64,000 nt of DNA from Stappia sp. (GTDB lineage Bacteria; Pseudomonadota; Alphaproteobacteria; Rhizobiales; Stappiaceae). The stretch's first letter is position 1; each line of letters begins with the position of its first letter. Positions 1 to 9,289 of the stretch are shown piece after piece. The notes beneath the pieces were generated by a model that saw nothing but the letters and a program-made list of their open reading frames with translations, was not told the origin of the DNA and searched no databases. The DNA lies in contig NZ_CP157793.1 in assembly GCF_040110915.1 (NCBI RefSeq), forward strand, positions 3,595,001 to 3,659,000. Reading direction: 5' to 3'. A program made the position numbers and the translations under genes.

Positions 1-1308
1 TGAAGATATTCACAGGCGATGGCAGACGCGGCAGGTCGCTCGTGGCAAAGGGTTTGAGAGGGAGCATTCGCCCTCACGATCGGTCGATTCCAGGCGATGG
101 CGCCCGATCAGCGGCGCCGGTCAAAAGGGTTAGACGGCACCCGGCCGACGCCAAGCCCGGCTGCGGTGCCCTGCCACATCGGTTCTCCACCGTGTGCGGT
201 ATCCGGCCGGATCATGAGCCCTGGATGATGGCGTTGCGGATGACCGGGGGGCGGATGACGGAGGGCGGGTCACCGGCACGCCGATGCCGCAGCACTGCGC
301 AGAGGCCGGACCGTGACCGGTCCGGGGACGCAGGCGCATCTGGTGAGCCCCCCCGTCACGGAGGAGAAGGGCGCGTGCCAATCGCGCCCGCCAGAAACCC
401 GCTAGAAATATGGGACAGATGGCAAGGGCGGGCAGGCCTCGAGAGCGCGGCGACCGGCGTCGAACTGCCGGGCCCTGCTCCGCCCATGCGGCGGTCGCGC
501 ATGGGCACCCTTTTTCTTCCAACCGCTGCGGGCGTCTGACTGGCGGCCTATCCAAGCTGGCCGACTCACCCGCCGGCCATGTTCCCGCATCCGTCTGTCG
601 AAGGCGCCTCGCCACCGGGGTCAAGGTTGGGAAATGCAGTTCACTTCATACAAGGGACATTGCATTGACCGGGAGGGATGGGCGGCACAAACGCGGCCGG
701 CGATTTCCCCTCTCCGCTGCGCGCCTGCGCGTGCGCGTCTCCCCCTCCGGGATCGACCTGACAGACCGCGCCGCTCCGGCCCGACGCCCGTGCCGCGCGG
801 ATGCCACAAATACGCCGGATTGCTCCTGTCCATCGGGGCTCGTAAGATTGCCGTCACCGATCCGGCCCGAGGCAGGCCGCACATGGCAAGATGCACCCTC
901 GTCGTGGCGCGCGCGGCCTCTTCGCATCGCGCACGAAAAGGGTGCGGGAGCCGGGAAGAAAACGTCCGTTCCGTCTGTGCCCTGCCAGCGGCACGCCGCC
1001 GGATTGCCACGCTGCGATATTCGGCCGGGGAAGTGCTGCGGACAGCGGACCCGACCTGAGCGGCGGCACGGGGCGGGCAGCGGGCGGCGTGGACCGTGTC
1101 CCGATACGGCCCGGGACACGCGGCAGCGCACGGGGCAACCGGCGCGGCCCCAGACGCCGCCGGGACCGGACCGGGATGGCGAGCCTTTTGTCGCGTCACG
1201 CCGCGTCGCGGTTTCATGTATGACGGGCCGCATGGCGGTCTCATGTATGACAGTATGCAAGACTGCAAGACGCCGCCGGGCGGGATGTGGAAGAACGAGC
1301 GAGACAGA
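1..1308. other. Stretch with no supported gene
   Basis: Open frames run through this stretch on both strands, but they overlap one another, are rich in Arg, Pro and Gly, lack Shine-Dalgarno sequences and match no family I recognise. They look like GC-rich noise. The structures I can see are a Rho-independent terminator at 482-518, an inverted repeat AATGCA (633-638) / TGCATT (661-666), and two copies of TCATGTATGAC at 1214-1224 and 1241-1251, just before the M23 peptidase gene. The stretch probably holds the promoter region of that gene and perhaps an untranslated RNA ending at the terminator. Confidence 0.5.
482..518 (+). terminator. Rho-independent terminator with no assigned gene
   Basis: The 9-bp stem GCCCATGCG (482-490) pairs perfectly with CGCATGGGC (498-506) around a 7-nt loop. 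ACCC and then TTTTTCTT (511-518) follow. The T-tract is on the plus strand, so a plus-strand transcript should end here, yet no convincing coding gene lies upstream in the window. Confidence 0.6.
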
Positions 1309-3291
1309 ATGCAACACCACGGCCTACCGACGTTCTCACGCGACGCGCATGACCGGTCCACCGTGGAACTGGGGGACGACCCCCCGCTCATGGTGGAAGA
1401 CGGCCGGACGCATCTGCCCAACCGTCGCAAGGTCAGCGTGCGCTGGCTCACCGGGTCCGTGCTCACCGGCGTCACCTCCGTCACCTTGATGGGCGGGGCG
1501 CTGTTCGCGGCGCTCGACGGTCAGTATGAAGTGGCGGCGGCGCCCGTGCGTGGCGAAGACACCAGCGCACAGGCGGGCCGCGCGGCCGGCAACGGCTCCG
1601 CCAAGGGCGACCGGGTGCTGCGCGCGGCGGCGCAATATTCCAACCGCCAGGTGATTCCGGTCTCGACCGTGCATCGCGAGGGCGACCGCAACCACATCAA
1701 GGTCCGCCCCTTCGCGCTGGTCACCGCCACGCTGGCGACGCGCACCTCGCCGGAGCGCGCGGCGGAGATCCCCGCCTTCAATCCGCTCAAGCTGTTTTCC
1801 GACAACGCCCCCCTGCCCGAACGCGCGGTGAGCGATGCGATCTATGGCGCCCGGGTCGACGGCGAGGTCTCGATCACCGTCACCGACTTTCCGCTGGACG
1901 ATCCGGCCGCGGTGGCGACGGCCGAGATCTCCGACATGGAGATCGAACGCGCGGTGCGCCAGTCCGCCCGCTTCCTGGCCGGCAATGCGATCGACGCCGC
2001 GACCGGCCCGGTGATCGACCCGGGCCGCTTCGATTTCGACCTCGCCCAGCAACCGGAACTGTCGCGCCTGTCGGTGCGCATCACGCCGGAAAACGTCTCC
2101 TTCGTGTCGAAGACGGACGACAGCGACGGCATCCCGGGGATGGAGGAGAAGATCATCCCCGTATCCGGCGATCGCTCCTTCGCCGAGATCCTGCTCGACA
2201 ATGGCGCGACGGAAGACGAGGCGCGCGAGATCATCGACGCCTTCGACCGCCGCTATGCCCTGACGGAACTCGACCGCGAGCATCGCATCCGTCTCGCCCT
2301 GGCCCCGAGCCGCGACGAAGCGCAGCGGATGCTGCCGCAACGCATCAGCGTCTACGCCGATACCGACCATCAGGCGACCATCGCCCGCTCCGACACCGGC
2401 GTTTATGTCCCGGCCAAGGCGCCGGACACCTTCCTCGCCGATGCCTTCGCGGAGGCCGAACGCGTCAACTTCGCCGGCACCACGCCGAGCCTTTACGACA
2501 GCCTCTATCAGACCGCGCTGGAACAGGACGTCGACGAGGAGATGATCGCCGACCTGGTGCGCATCTTCTCCTTCGACGTGGATTTCAAATCCCGGGTCAA
2601 ACCGGGCGATTCGCTGGAGATCTTCTACGGTCTCGAGCAGGACGAGACCGGCATGCCGGCGGAAATCCTCTACACCGCGCTGACGACCCGCAACACCACC
2701 CGCCGCTTCTACCGGTTCCGCACACCCGACGACGGGGCCGTCGACTTCTACGACGAGACCGGCAAGAGCGCGAAAAAATTCCTGATGCGCAAGCCGCTGT
2801 CGGGCGGGCGCTACCGCTCCGGCTTCGGCATGCGCCGCCACCCCATCGTCGGCACCATGCGCATGCACAACGGCGTCGACTGGTCCGCCCCGCGCGGCAC
2901 GCCGATCATGGCGGCCGGCGACGGCGTGATCGCCAAGGCCCGCTGGGTATCCGGCTACGGACGCCGCATCGAGATCCAGCACGCCAACGGCTACATGTCC
3001 ACCTACAGCCACCAGACGCGCTTCGCCGACGGGATCAGCGAAGGCGTGCGCGTGCGCCAGGGCCAGGTCATCGGCTACATCGGATCGACCGGCCTCTCGA
3101 CGGGTCCGCACCTGCACTATGAGGTCAAGGTCAACGGCCGCTTCGTCAATCCGATGCGGATCCGTCTGCCGCGCGGCCGGGTGCTGGAGGGCGAGATGCT
3201 GGAAGCCTTCCACCGGGAGCGCGAGCGCATCGACGACCTGATCGAGCGCGCCGCCGGCCCGTCGCGCGTGGCCTCGCTCGCCTCCCCTTGA
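1309..3291 (+). CDS. M23 family metallopeptidase (LytM-type murein endopeptidase), membrane-anchored
   Basis: The predicted product is a 660-residue envelope protein. Residues 1-42 are a hydrophilic cytoplasmic tail and about 43-69 form one membrane anchor, so the bulk should be periplasmic. The C-terminal LytM/M23 domain (about residues 485-625) has the zinc site: HNGVD gives H520 and D524, and HLHYE gives H601 and H603. The middle part resembles the long linker found in rhizobial M23 proteins. The family cleaves peptide cross-links in murein or activates amidases; which applies here cannot be told. The frame is open upstream to 1096. I chose ATG 1309 because the residues just after it look conserved-like and the upstream extension is Arg/Gly noise; ATG 1285 is an alternative. 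The gene stands alone and ends at a strong terminator. Confidence 0.85.
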   Translation: MQHHGLPTFSRDAHDRSTVELGDDPPLMVEDGRTHLPNRRKVSVRWLTGSVLTGVTSVTLMGGALFAALDGQYEVAAAPVRGEDTSAQAGRAAGNGSAKGDRVLRAAAQYSNRQVIPVSTVHREGDRNHIKVRPFALVTATLATRTSPERAAEIPAFNPLKLFSDNAPLPERAVSDAIYGARVDGEVSITVTDFPLDDPAAVATAEISDMEIERAVRQSARFLAGNAIDAATGPVIDPGRFDFDLAQQPELSRLSVRITPENVSFVSKTDDSDGIPGMEEKIIPVSGDRSFAEILLDNGATEDEAREIIDAFDRRYALTELDREHRIRLALAPSRDEAQRMLPQRISVYADTDHQATIARSDTGVYVPAKAPDTFLADAFAEAERVNFAGTTPSLYDSLYQTALEQDVDEEMIADLVRIFSFDVDFKSRVKPGDSLEIFYGLEQDETGMPAEILYTALTTRNTTRRFYRFRTPDDGAVDFYDETGKSAKKFLMRKPLSGGRYRSGFGMRRHPIVGTMRMHNGVDWSAPRGTPIMAAGDGVIAKARWVSGYGRRIEIQHANGYMSTYSHQTRFADGISEGVRVRQGQVIGYIGSTGLSTGPHLHYEVKVNGRFVNPMRIRLPRGRVLEGEMLEAFHRERERIDDLIERAAGPSRVASLASP

Positions 3292-3328
3292 GGGAGACGC
3301 CCGCGTCTGTCGGCTTTTTCACCATCGA

Positions 3329-3358
3329 CCCCGGACAGGCATCGTCCGGGGTTTTTTT
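3329..3358 (+). terminator. Rho-independent terminator of the M23 gene
   Basis: The 8-bp stem CCCCGGAC (3329-3336) pairs with GTCCGGGG (3344-3351) around loop AGGCATC, followed by seven T. It lies 38 bp after the M23 stop codon. Confidence 0.9.
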
Positions 3359-3456
3359 GTTGGATTTCCGAGACGTCAAGGGATCGCCAGGACGCGGCGG
3401 GCGCGGACCGGACCCGGCCGCGCAAGCCCGGCCGCCCCCTCCGCCTGCCTCGCACC

Positions 3457-3915
3457 TCAGGTCTTGCGCGTCACATTGATCTTCCGGCTTTTCTCGGCGG
3501 TTTCCGGCGGCTTGGGCAGGAAGACCTTCAAGACGCCGTTTTCCATATGCGCGGTCACCGCATCCGGATCCGGGGCAAAGGGCAGGGCGAGGCTGCGGCG
3601 GAACGCACCATAGACGCGTTCGCTCACGTGCCGATCCTTGTCCTTCGTCTCCTTTTCCTCGCGTTTCTCCCCCTTGATCACCAGGGTGCGATCCTCGACC
3701 GACACGTCGAGATCGGCCTCGGAAACGCCGGGCAGTTCTGCCGAAACGGCAAGCCCGTCCTCGGTCTCCGAGACATCGATTGCGGGAAGCTCCGCGCCGA
3801 AGCGCATGGCCTCCGGCAAGCTCCGGGAGAAATCGCCGAAAAGGCGGTTCATTTCCTTTTGCAGATTGGTGAGGGACTGGGCACGCTCGTCCCACAGCGA
3901 TGGCAATAAGGCCAT
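3457..3915 (-). CDS. Hsp20/alpha-crystallin family small heat shock protein
   Basis: This is a 152-residue small heat shock protein, an ATP-independent holdase that keeps unfolding proteins soluble until Hsp70/ClpB recover them. The alpha-crystallin domain covers about residues 40-145. It shows the A-ELPGV element and the C-terminal GVLKV motif of the family's conserved G-x-L signature. The start is ATG 3915, preceded by the strong SD GGAGGT; the longer upstream frame is not used. It lies 250 bp downstream of clpB on the same strand, a sensible disaggregation pair. A hairpin after clpB and a Crp/Fnr-type palindrome upstream of hsp20 suggest that it has its own promoter. Confidence 0.93.
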   Translation of the reverse strand: MALLPSLWDERAQSLTNLQKEMNRLFGDFSRSLPEAMRFGAELPAIDVSETEDGLAVSAELPGVSEADLDVSVEDRTLVIKGEKREEKETKDKDRHVSERVYGAFRRSLALPFAPDPDAVTAHMENGVLKVFLPKPPETAEKSRKINVTRKT

Positions 3916-3994
3916 GGCGGTACCTCCACATTCACGACATGCAAAGCGCTCTTCGTCGCGATAATCAGCCTGCCTCATCGGCGGCATTTGCAAA

Positions 3995-4008
3995 TTGACG
4001 AAAGTCAA
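3995..4008 (-). promoter_or_regulatory. Candidate Crp/Fnr-family box upstream of hsp20
   Basis: TTGAC-GAAA-GTCAA is a perfect palindrome with the TTGA-N6-TCAA layout bound by Crp/Fnr-family activators such as FixK, FnrN and NnrR. It matches 8 of 10 bases of the FNR consensus TTGAT-N4-ATCAA. It lies 80 bp upstream of the hsp20 start. A possible -10, GATTAT on the minus strand, is at 3961-3966. Confidence 0.4.
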
Positions 4009-4076
4009 ACCTCCGGCTGCAGGCCCGGGCCTTGCACGCGAGGCAGCCGCGCCTCCCGCGCCGGAGCAAGAACGCG

Positions 4077-4110
4077 AACCGGCGCCGGACAGGGCTGCCC
4101 GGCGCCGGTT
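4077..4110 (-). terminator. Hairpin downstream of clpB
   Basis: A perfect 12-bp inverted repeat, AACCGGCGCCGG (4077-4088) / CCGGCGCCGGTT (4099-4110), has a 10-nt loop and lies about 55 bp past the clpB stop. No U-tract follows on the minus strand, so it may be a weak terminator or an mRNA 3'-end stabiliser. Confidence 0.5.
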
Positions 4111-4165
4111 CATGCCATTGCCAAAAAGCGCGGTCCCGCCCGCAGGCGGCGCAGCGTTCGTCGCG

Positions 4166-6763
4166 TCAGGCGGCGGCGGTCTCCCGCTCCGCGACGGAGA
4201 ACAGCAGCCGGTCGCTGCCGGCCGAGACCTCGACCGTCTGGCCGTCGGCGACCTTGCCCGCCAGGATCATCTCGGCGAGCGGGTCCTGCACCTCGCGCTG
4301 GATCACGCGCTTGAGCGGACGCGCGCCATAGGCCGGGTCGTAGCCCTTCTGCGCCAGCCAGCCGCGCGCGCTCTCGTCCAGCGCCAGCGCGATCTTGCGA
4401 TCCGCCAGCAGCGCCTCCAGGCGCGTGAGCTGGATGTCGACGATGGCGCCCATCTGCGCGCGCTGCAGGCGGTGGAACAGGATCTGGTCGTCGAGCCGGT
4501 TCAGGAACTCGGGCCGGAAATGCCCGCGCACCACCGCCATCACCTGATCGCGCACGGCGCTCGAATCCTCGCCCTCGCCCTGATTCGCCAGGAATTCCGC
4601 GCCGAGGTTCGACGTCATGATGATCAGCGTGTTGCGGAAGTCGACCGTGCGCCCCTGCCCGTCGGTCAACCGGCCGTCGTCGAGCACCTGCAGGAGCACG
4701 TTGAAGACATCCGCATGCGCCTTCTCGATCTCGTCGAACAGCACCACCTGATAGGGCCGGCGCCGCACGGCTTCGGTCAGGGCACCGCCCTCCTCATAGC
4801 CGACGTAGCCCGGAGGCGCGCCGATCAGCCGGGCGACCGAGTGCTTCTCCATGTATTCCGACATGTCGAGACGCACCATCGCGGCCTCGTCGTCGAACAG
4901 GAACTCGGCCAGCGCCTTGGTCAGCTCGGTCTTGCCCACACCGGTCGGCCCGAGGAACAGGAACGAGCCGATCGGCCGGTTGGGATCCTGCAGCCCGGCG
5001 CGGGCCCGGCGCACGGCGGTGGACACCGCATGCACGGCTTCCTGCTGGCCGATCACCCGATGGGCCAGTTCGTCTTCCATGCGCAGCAGTTTTTCCCGCT
5101 CGCCTTCCAGCATCTTGTCGACCGGGATTCCGGTCCAGCGCGACACGATGTGCGCCACATGGTCGGTGGTCACCGCCTCGTCGACCATGGCGCCGCCATC
5201 CTCGGAGGCCTCGGCCTCGGCCAGCGCCTTTTCCAGATCCGGAATGACGCCATAGGCGAGTTCGCCGGCCTTCGCCAGATCGCCCTGGCGCTGCGCCTTC
5301 TCCAGGTCGATGCGCGCCTGATCGAGCCGCTCCTTGAGCTTCTGTTCCGAGGACAGCTTTTCCTTCTCGCCCTGCCAGCGGGCGGTCAGCGCCGAGGCTT
5401 CCTCCTCGAGGTCCGCCAGTTCGCCCTCCAGCTTCTGCAGCCGGTCGTGGGCGGCCGGGTCGGTTTCCTTCTTCAAGGCCTCGCGCTCGATCTTGAGCTG
5501 GATGATGCGCCGGTCGAGCTCGTCGAGTTCCTCCGGCTTGCTGTCCACCTGCATGCGCAGCCGGCTCGCCGCCTCGTCGACCAGGTCGATCGCCTTGTCC
5601 GGCAGGAAGCGGTCGGTGATGTAACGGTTCGACAGGGTCGCGGCGGCGACCACGGCCGAATCGGTGATCCGCACGCCGTGGTGCAGCTCGTATTTCTCCT
5701 TGATGCCGCGCAGGATCGAGATCGTGTCCTCGACCGTCGGCTCGGAGACGAACACCGGCTGGAACCGTCGGGCGAGGGCCGCGTCCTTCTCCACGTGCTT
5801 GCGGTATTCATCCAGCGTGGTCGCGCCGATGCAATGCAGCTCGCCGCGCGCCAGCGCGGGTTTCAGCAGGTTGGAGGCATCCATCGCGCCATCCGCCTTG
5901 CCGGCCCCGACCAGCGTGTGCATCTCGTCGATGAACAGCACGATGCCGCCGGCCGCCGCCTGCACTTCGGACAGCACCGCCTTGAGACGCTCCTCGAACT
6001 CGCCGCGATATTTCGCGCCGGCGATCAGCGACCCCATGTCGAGGGCGAGCAGCTTCTTGTCCTTCAGGCTCTCGGGCACGTCGCCATTGACGATCCGCAG
6101 CGCCAGACCTTCCGCGATGGCGGTCTTGCCGACGCCCGGCTCGCCGATCAGCACCGGATTGTTCTTGGTGCGCCGCGACAGCACCTGGATCGTGCGGCGG
6201 ATCTCGTCATCGCGGCCGATCACCGGATCGAGCTTGCCGTCGCGCGCCACCTGGGTCAGGTCCCGGGCATATTTCTTGAGCGCGTCATACTGGCTTTCGG
6301 CCGAGGCGCTGTCGGCCGTGCGGCCCTGACGCAGATCGTTGATCGCCTCGTTGAGCCGCGCCGGCGTCACGCCGGCCGCCGCCAGCGCCTTGCCCGCCGC
6401 GCTCTCCTTGTTCATGGCCAGCGCCAGGAGCAGCCGCTCGACGGTGACGAAGGAATCGCCCGCCTTCTCCGCGATCTTTTCCGCCTGTTCGAACACCTGC
6501 GCCAGACCCGGCGCGAGATAAAGCTGACCGCCGCCGCCGGACACCTTGGCGATCGCGGCCAGCGCCTTTTCGTTGGCGGCGACCGCGTCCTTGACGCGTC
6601 CGCCCGCGCGCTCGATCAGACCGGCGGCCATGCCCTCCGGGTCGTCGAGCAGCACCTTGAGCAGATGCTCCGGCGCGAATTGCTGATGCGACTGGCCGAT
6701 GGCGGCCGTTTGCGCCGACTGGACGAAGCCGCGGGCCCGCTCGGTGTATTTTTCGAAATTCAT
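4166..6763 (-). CDS. clpB: ATP-dependent protein disaggregase ClpB
   Basis: This is an 865-residue Hsp100/ClpB chaperone, the family's usual length. With DnaK/DnaJ it extracts polypeptides from aggregates and threads them through a hexameric pore using ATP. The order is: N-terminal Clp-N repeats (about 1-145); first AAA+ module with Walker A GEPGVGKT (K213); a coiled-coil M-domain (about 400-525) rich in Glu, Lys and Leu; second AAA+ module with GPTGVGKT (K611); and a C-terminal D2-small domain. No IGF/L ClpP-binding loop is evident, as expected for ClpB. ATG 6763 follows the strong SD GGAGGTG. A heat-shock-sigma-like promoter lies about 100-130 bp upstream. hsp20 follows on the same strand. 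Confidence 0.98.
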   Translation of the reverse strand: MNFEKYTERARGFVQSAQTAAIGQSHQQFAPEHLLKVLLDDPEGMAAGLIERAGGRVKDAVAANEKALAAIAKVSGGGGQLYLAPGLAQVFEQAEKIAEKAGDSFVTVERLLLALAMNKESAAGKALAAAGVTPARLNEAINDLRQGRTADSASAESQYDALKKYARDLTQVARDGKLDPVIGRDDEIRRTIQVLSRRTKNNPVLIGEPGVGKTAIAEGLALRIVNGDVPESLKDKKLLALDMGSLIAGAKYRGEFEERLKAVLSEVQAAAGGIVLFIDEMHTLVGAGKADGAMDASNLLKPALARGELHCIGATTLDEYRKHVEKDAALARRFQPVFVSEPTVEDTISILRGIKEKYELHHGVRITDSAVVAAATLSNRYITDRFLPDKAIDLVDEAASRLRMQVDSKPEELDELDRRIIQLKIEREALKKETDPAAHDRLQKLEGELADLEEEASALTARWQGEKEKLSSEQKLKERLDQARIDLEKAQRQGDLAKAGELAYGVIPDLEKALAEAEASEDGGAMVDEAVTTDHVAHIVSRWTGIPVDKMLEGEREKLLRMEDELAHRVIGQQEAVHAVSTAVRRARAGLQDPNRPIGSFLFLGPTGVGKTELTKALAEFLFDDEAAMVRLDMSEYMEKHSVARLIGAPPGYVGYEEGGALTEAVRRRPYQVVLFDEIEKAHADVFNVLLQVLDDGRLTDGQGRTVDFRNTLIIMTSNLGAEFLANQGEGEDSSAVRDQVMAVVRGHFRPEFLNRLDDQILFHRLQRAQMGAIVDIQLTRLEALLADRKIALALDESARGWLAQKGYDPAYGARPLKRVIQREVQDPLAEMILAGKVADGQTVEVSAGSDRLLFSVAERETAAA

Positions 6764-6863
6764 CTGTCACCTCCAAAAGCCGGCCGATCCCCGAAGCGGA
6801 CCGGCCTTCTCGGATTGCGGTCCCTGGCAGGCAACCGCACGGCCCGAAACGGCCGCAGACAGG

Positions 6864-6891
6864 ATATAGTGTTGCATTTCGATCACAAAAG
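6864..6891 (-). promoter_or_regulatory. Candidate RpoH (sigma-32)-type promoter of clpB
   Basis: On the minus strand, CTTT (6888-6891), 18 bases and CTATAT (6864-6869) followed by CC and TG resemble the alphaproteobacterial heat-shock consensus CTTG-N17/18-CYTATNT. The site is about 100 bp upstream of clpB and just after the DUF4167 terminator, so clpB would be transcribed separately. Confidence 0.4.
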
Positions 6892-6913
6892 AGGGGGAAG
6901 CCCGTAGCCCGAC

Positions 6914-6942
6914 AAAAAAGGGCCGCCCGTCGGCGACCCTTT
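6914..6942 (-). terminator. Rho-independent terminator of the DUF4167 gene
   Basis: On the minus strand, AAAGGGTCGCC pairs with GGGCGGCCCTTT (one T-G wobble) around a 3-nt loop, and the T-run continues past the stem (6914-6916). It lies about 110 bp past the DUF4167 stop and separates that gene from clpB. Confidence 0.8.
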
Positions 6943-7053
6943 CACTGTCCTCGGCGATTTTCTCGGCAGTTTCCCCGGAAACTCCCGCGACAGGTCCACA
7001 GACCATTTCACCGTCCGCCGCGCTCTCGCGACACGGCCGCGGCGGTGGACTGG

Positions 7054-7941
7054 TCAGGCGTCGCTCGGCGCCGGCGTTTCGCCGGCCGTCTCGCTTGCCT
7101 CGGCGGTCTTCGCGGTGCGCGTGCGCCTTGCGCGCGGCTTCGGCGCCGGCTTGTCCTCGGACCCCTTGGCCTCCTTGGCGGGGGTGTCGGCCGATGCATC
7201 CTCGGCGCCGTTCACCGCCTTGGCAGCCCTTGCCCTGGACTTTGCCGGCTTGTCACCGTCCGAACCGGTCTCCGCCTCGGATGCCCCGGCCTCGCCCGAC
7301 GTCTTGTCGTCGGTCGACTTGTCATCCGGCGACGCGCTCTGGCGGGCCTTGCGCAGGCCCCGCCCGCGCGTGCCGCGCGCCCGGCGTCGTCCGCGCTCGT
7401 CGTCGTCACCGTCCTCGTCATCCTGGCTCTTGGCGGAACCGCCCTCGCCCCCGGTCTCGGCCGTCGACTTGAGCACCGGCATGTCCTCGACGAAGGGCTG
7501 CGGCGCGTCCACCGGCATCACCGGCCTGGACGGGCCGTCGCCGCCGCGCTCGCGACGCTCAGAACGCTCGGAACGCTCCTGACGGTCGCCACGCTCCGAG
7601 CGCTCGGCGCGTTCCTGACGCTCGGGCCGCTCCGGCTGCTGCACGGGCTCGTCGTCGTGTCCGTCGCCGCGCGGCAGAACCACCGGCTGCTGCATGCTTT
7701 GCTGAGCGGCCGCGATGATGCGCAGGTAGTGCTCCGCATGCTGAAAGTAGTTTTCGGACATCACCCGGTCGCCGGACGCGGCGGCGTCACGCGCCAGCTG
7801 CTGATACTTCTCGGCGACATGATGCGCGGTCCCGCGGATCTTCACGTCGGGGCCGTTCGACTCATACGTCCGCGACAGCGGATTCGGCCCCTTGCGACCG
7901 CGGCCGCGGATGCGTTTGCTATTCTGATTTCCTGGTCTCAT
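7054..7941 (-). CDS. DUF4167 domain-containing protein
   Basis: This is a 295-residue cytoplasmic protein of a family typical of Hyphomicrobiales, with no established function. The N-terminal 75 residues carry the recognisable domain, with a basic start (MRPGNQNSKRIRGRGRK) followed by GPDVKIRGTAHH and the YLRIIAAAQ helix. The rest is low complexity and highly charged: Arg/Ser/Glu repeats around 115-135, then Lys/Ala/Pro/Glu-rich sequence to the end. The basic RG-rich start and disordered tail suggest nucleic-acid binding, which is inference. The start is ATG 7941; the frame stays open upstream only because the leader lacks stops. It sits between prmC and clpB, the usual order in this group, and ends at its own terminator. 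Confidence 0.88.
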   Translation of the reverse strand: MRPGNQNSKRIRGRGRKGPNPLSRTYESNGPDVKIRGTAHHVAEKYQQLARDAAASGDRVMSENYFQHAEHYLRIIAAAQQSMQQPVVLPRGDGHDDEPVQQPERPERQERAERSERGDRQERSERSERRERGGDGPSRPVMPVDAPQPFVEDMPVLKSTAETGGEGGSAKSQDDEDGDDDERGRRRARGTRGRGLRKARQSASPDDKSTDDKTSGEAGASEAETGSDGDKPAKSRARAAKAVNGAEDASADTPAKEAKGSEDKPAPKPRARRTRTAKTAEASETAGETPAPSDA

Positions 7942-8356
7942 TCTGCCGTGTTCTCTCACGAACGGCGACCGGCAAGCGCCAGCCGAATTACCGGTCCGCC
8001 GTGGACCGGCATCATGGGACGCAACGAGACATCGTCGGTGTTGCGCGATCCGCTTCAAGTCCTGCATCGGCGGCAAGGGCCATGACGGCGCAGTCCGGTC
8101 CGGCGAAGCGGAAGGGGGTCGTTCTCGACGGCCCCTTGTCCGGTGGATCTCGGATCTGCCCGGATCAGCCCAGTTCTGGGGAACCGATTGCACCGTCCCG
8201 GTGGGGCGACAACGCCCACAGACACAGGATTCGGTCTGAACGAAAAGTCTTCGATGAACTTGTCGTACTGCCTGCCCGTGGATATTCGAACCACCCCCCA
8301 ACGGGTCTCGGCGGGTTGAACCTAGCCGTTTCCGCCGATTTTTCCAAGCGCCTTTT
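7942..8356 (-). other. 415-bp leader between prmC and the DUF4167 gene
   Basis: No gene can be supported here. All frames are short or stop-free by chance and carry no family signature. The stretch is less GC-skewed than its neighbours and has AT-rich patches near 8225-8270 and 8335-8360. On the minus strand, GCGCCT / AGGCGC forms a short hairpin just after the prmC stop, without a U-tract. The stretch should contain the DUF4167 promoter and could give a long 5' untranslated region. Confidence 0.4.
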
Positions 8357-9289
8357 TCACGAGGCGCCGCCCTGAAGCGGATTTGCAACACTCGTTGCCC
8401 GAACGACCCTGTCGCGCCCCGCGAGATCGCGAATCACCCCCGTGTCGGCAAGGCCGACCGCCCGTGCCAGCCCCGACACGGCCCGCGCCTGAGACGCCCC
8501 GATCTCGAGCAGCAGTGCGCCTGTCCCCGCAAGCACCCGCGCGCTCTCCGGCAGGATCGCGCGATAGGCGTCGAGCCCGTCGGCGCCGGCGAACAGCGCG
8601 CGCTGCGGATCGTGCCCGCGCACATCCACCGACAGATCGGCGCGCTCGGTGTCCGCGATATAGGGCGGGTTCGACACGATGAAATCGAGCCCCGGCGCCA
8701 GCGCTTGCGCGAAATCGCCGAGCACGGGCAGAAACCGCTCCGACACCCCGTGCCGGCGGGCATTGGCCCGTGCCGTCGCAAGCGCCCCTTGCGAGATATC
8801 GACCGCGACCGCGCAGGCCGCCGGCAGTTCGCTCAGCAGCGCGACGGCGATCGCGCCGGTGCCGGTTCCCAGGTCGGCGAACCGCCAGGCGCGCGCCCGT
8901 CCGCCCTGCGCCTCGCACCACGCAAGGGCGGCCTCCACCAGCGTTTCGGTGTCCGGGCGCGGCTCCAGCGTGTCCGCCGACAGGGCGAAGGTCAGCCCCC
9001 AGAACTCGCGCTCGCCGAGGATGCGGCCCACGGGCTCGCCGCCGAGCCGGCGCCGCGCGAAGGTTTTCGCGCGGGCCCGCTGATCCCCCGAGACCGGATG
9101 ATCGGGCGAGAGCACCACCCGGTCGGGCGCGACGCCGCAGGCCGCCGCACTCAGGATCCGGGCGTCCAGGGCCGCGGTTTCGAGGCCGGCGGCGCGAAAC
9201 CGCGCCCTGAGATCGCCGGCCAGCGCGCCGAGCGTGGCGGCGGGCGTGACGGAAGGCGGAGGCGCGCCGCTTCCCGTATCGTCTGTCAC
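8357..9289 (-). CDS. prmC: Peptide chain release factor N5-glutamine methyltransferase PrmC (HemK)
   Basis: This 310-residue enzyme methylates the glutamine of the GGQ motif in release factors, using S-adenosylmethionine, and so raises termination efficiency. It has the helical N-terminal domain (about 1-95), the SAM-binding [11 protein letters not shown] motif (about 140) and the catalytic NPPY (207-210) characteristic of N5-Gln/N6-Ade methyltransferases. Its ATG overlaps the prfA stop codon by four bases (ATGA), so translation is probably coupled to that of its own substrate. The length is slightly over the usual 280-290 residues. Confidence 0.96.
   Translation of the reverse strand: MTDDTGSGAPPPSVTPAATLGALAGDLRARFRAAGLETAALDARILSAAACGVAPDRVVLSPDHPVSGDQRARAKTFARRRLGGEPVGRILGEREFWGLTFALSADTLEPRPDTETLVEAALAWCEAQGGRARAWRFADLGTGTGAIAVALLSELPAACAVAVDISQGALATARANARRHGVSERFLPVLGDFAQALAPGLDFIVSNPPYIADTERADLSVDVRGHDPQRALFAGADGLDAYRAILPESARVLAGTGALLLEIGASQARAVSGLARAVGLADTGVIRDLAGRDRVVRATSVANPLQGGAS

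Noticed and set aside
410..1489. 359-residue open frame at the left end and its antisense partners
   Set aside because: Arg/Pro/Ser-rich, overlapped on both strands and running into the true M23 coding region in another frame.
3916..3994. ROSE-type RNA thermometer in the hsp20 leader
   Set aside because: The leader is short and I cannot find the anti-SD UYGCU pairing that defines ROSE elements.
3995..6907. 970-residue open frame antisense to clpB
   Set aside because: It mirrors a well-supported gene in a GC-rich genome where antisense frames stay open by codon bias; the product is Arg/His/Leu-rich with no family signature and no ribosome site.
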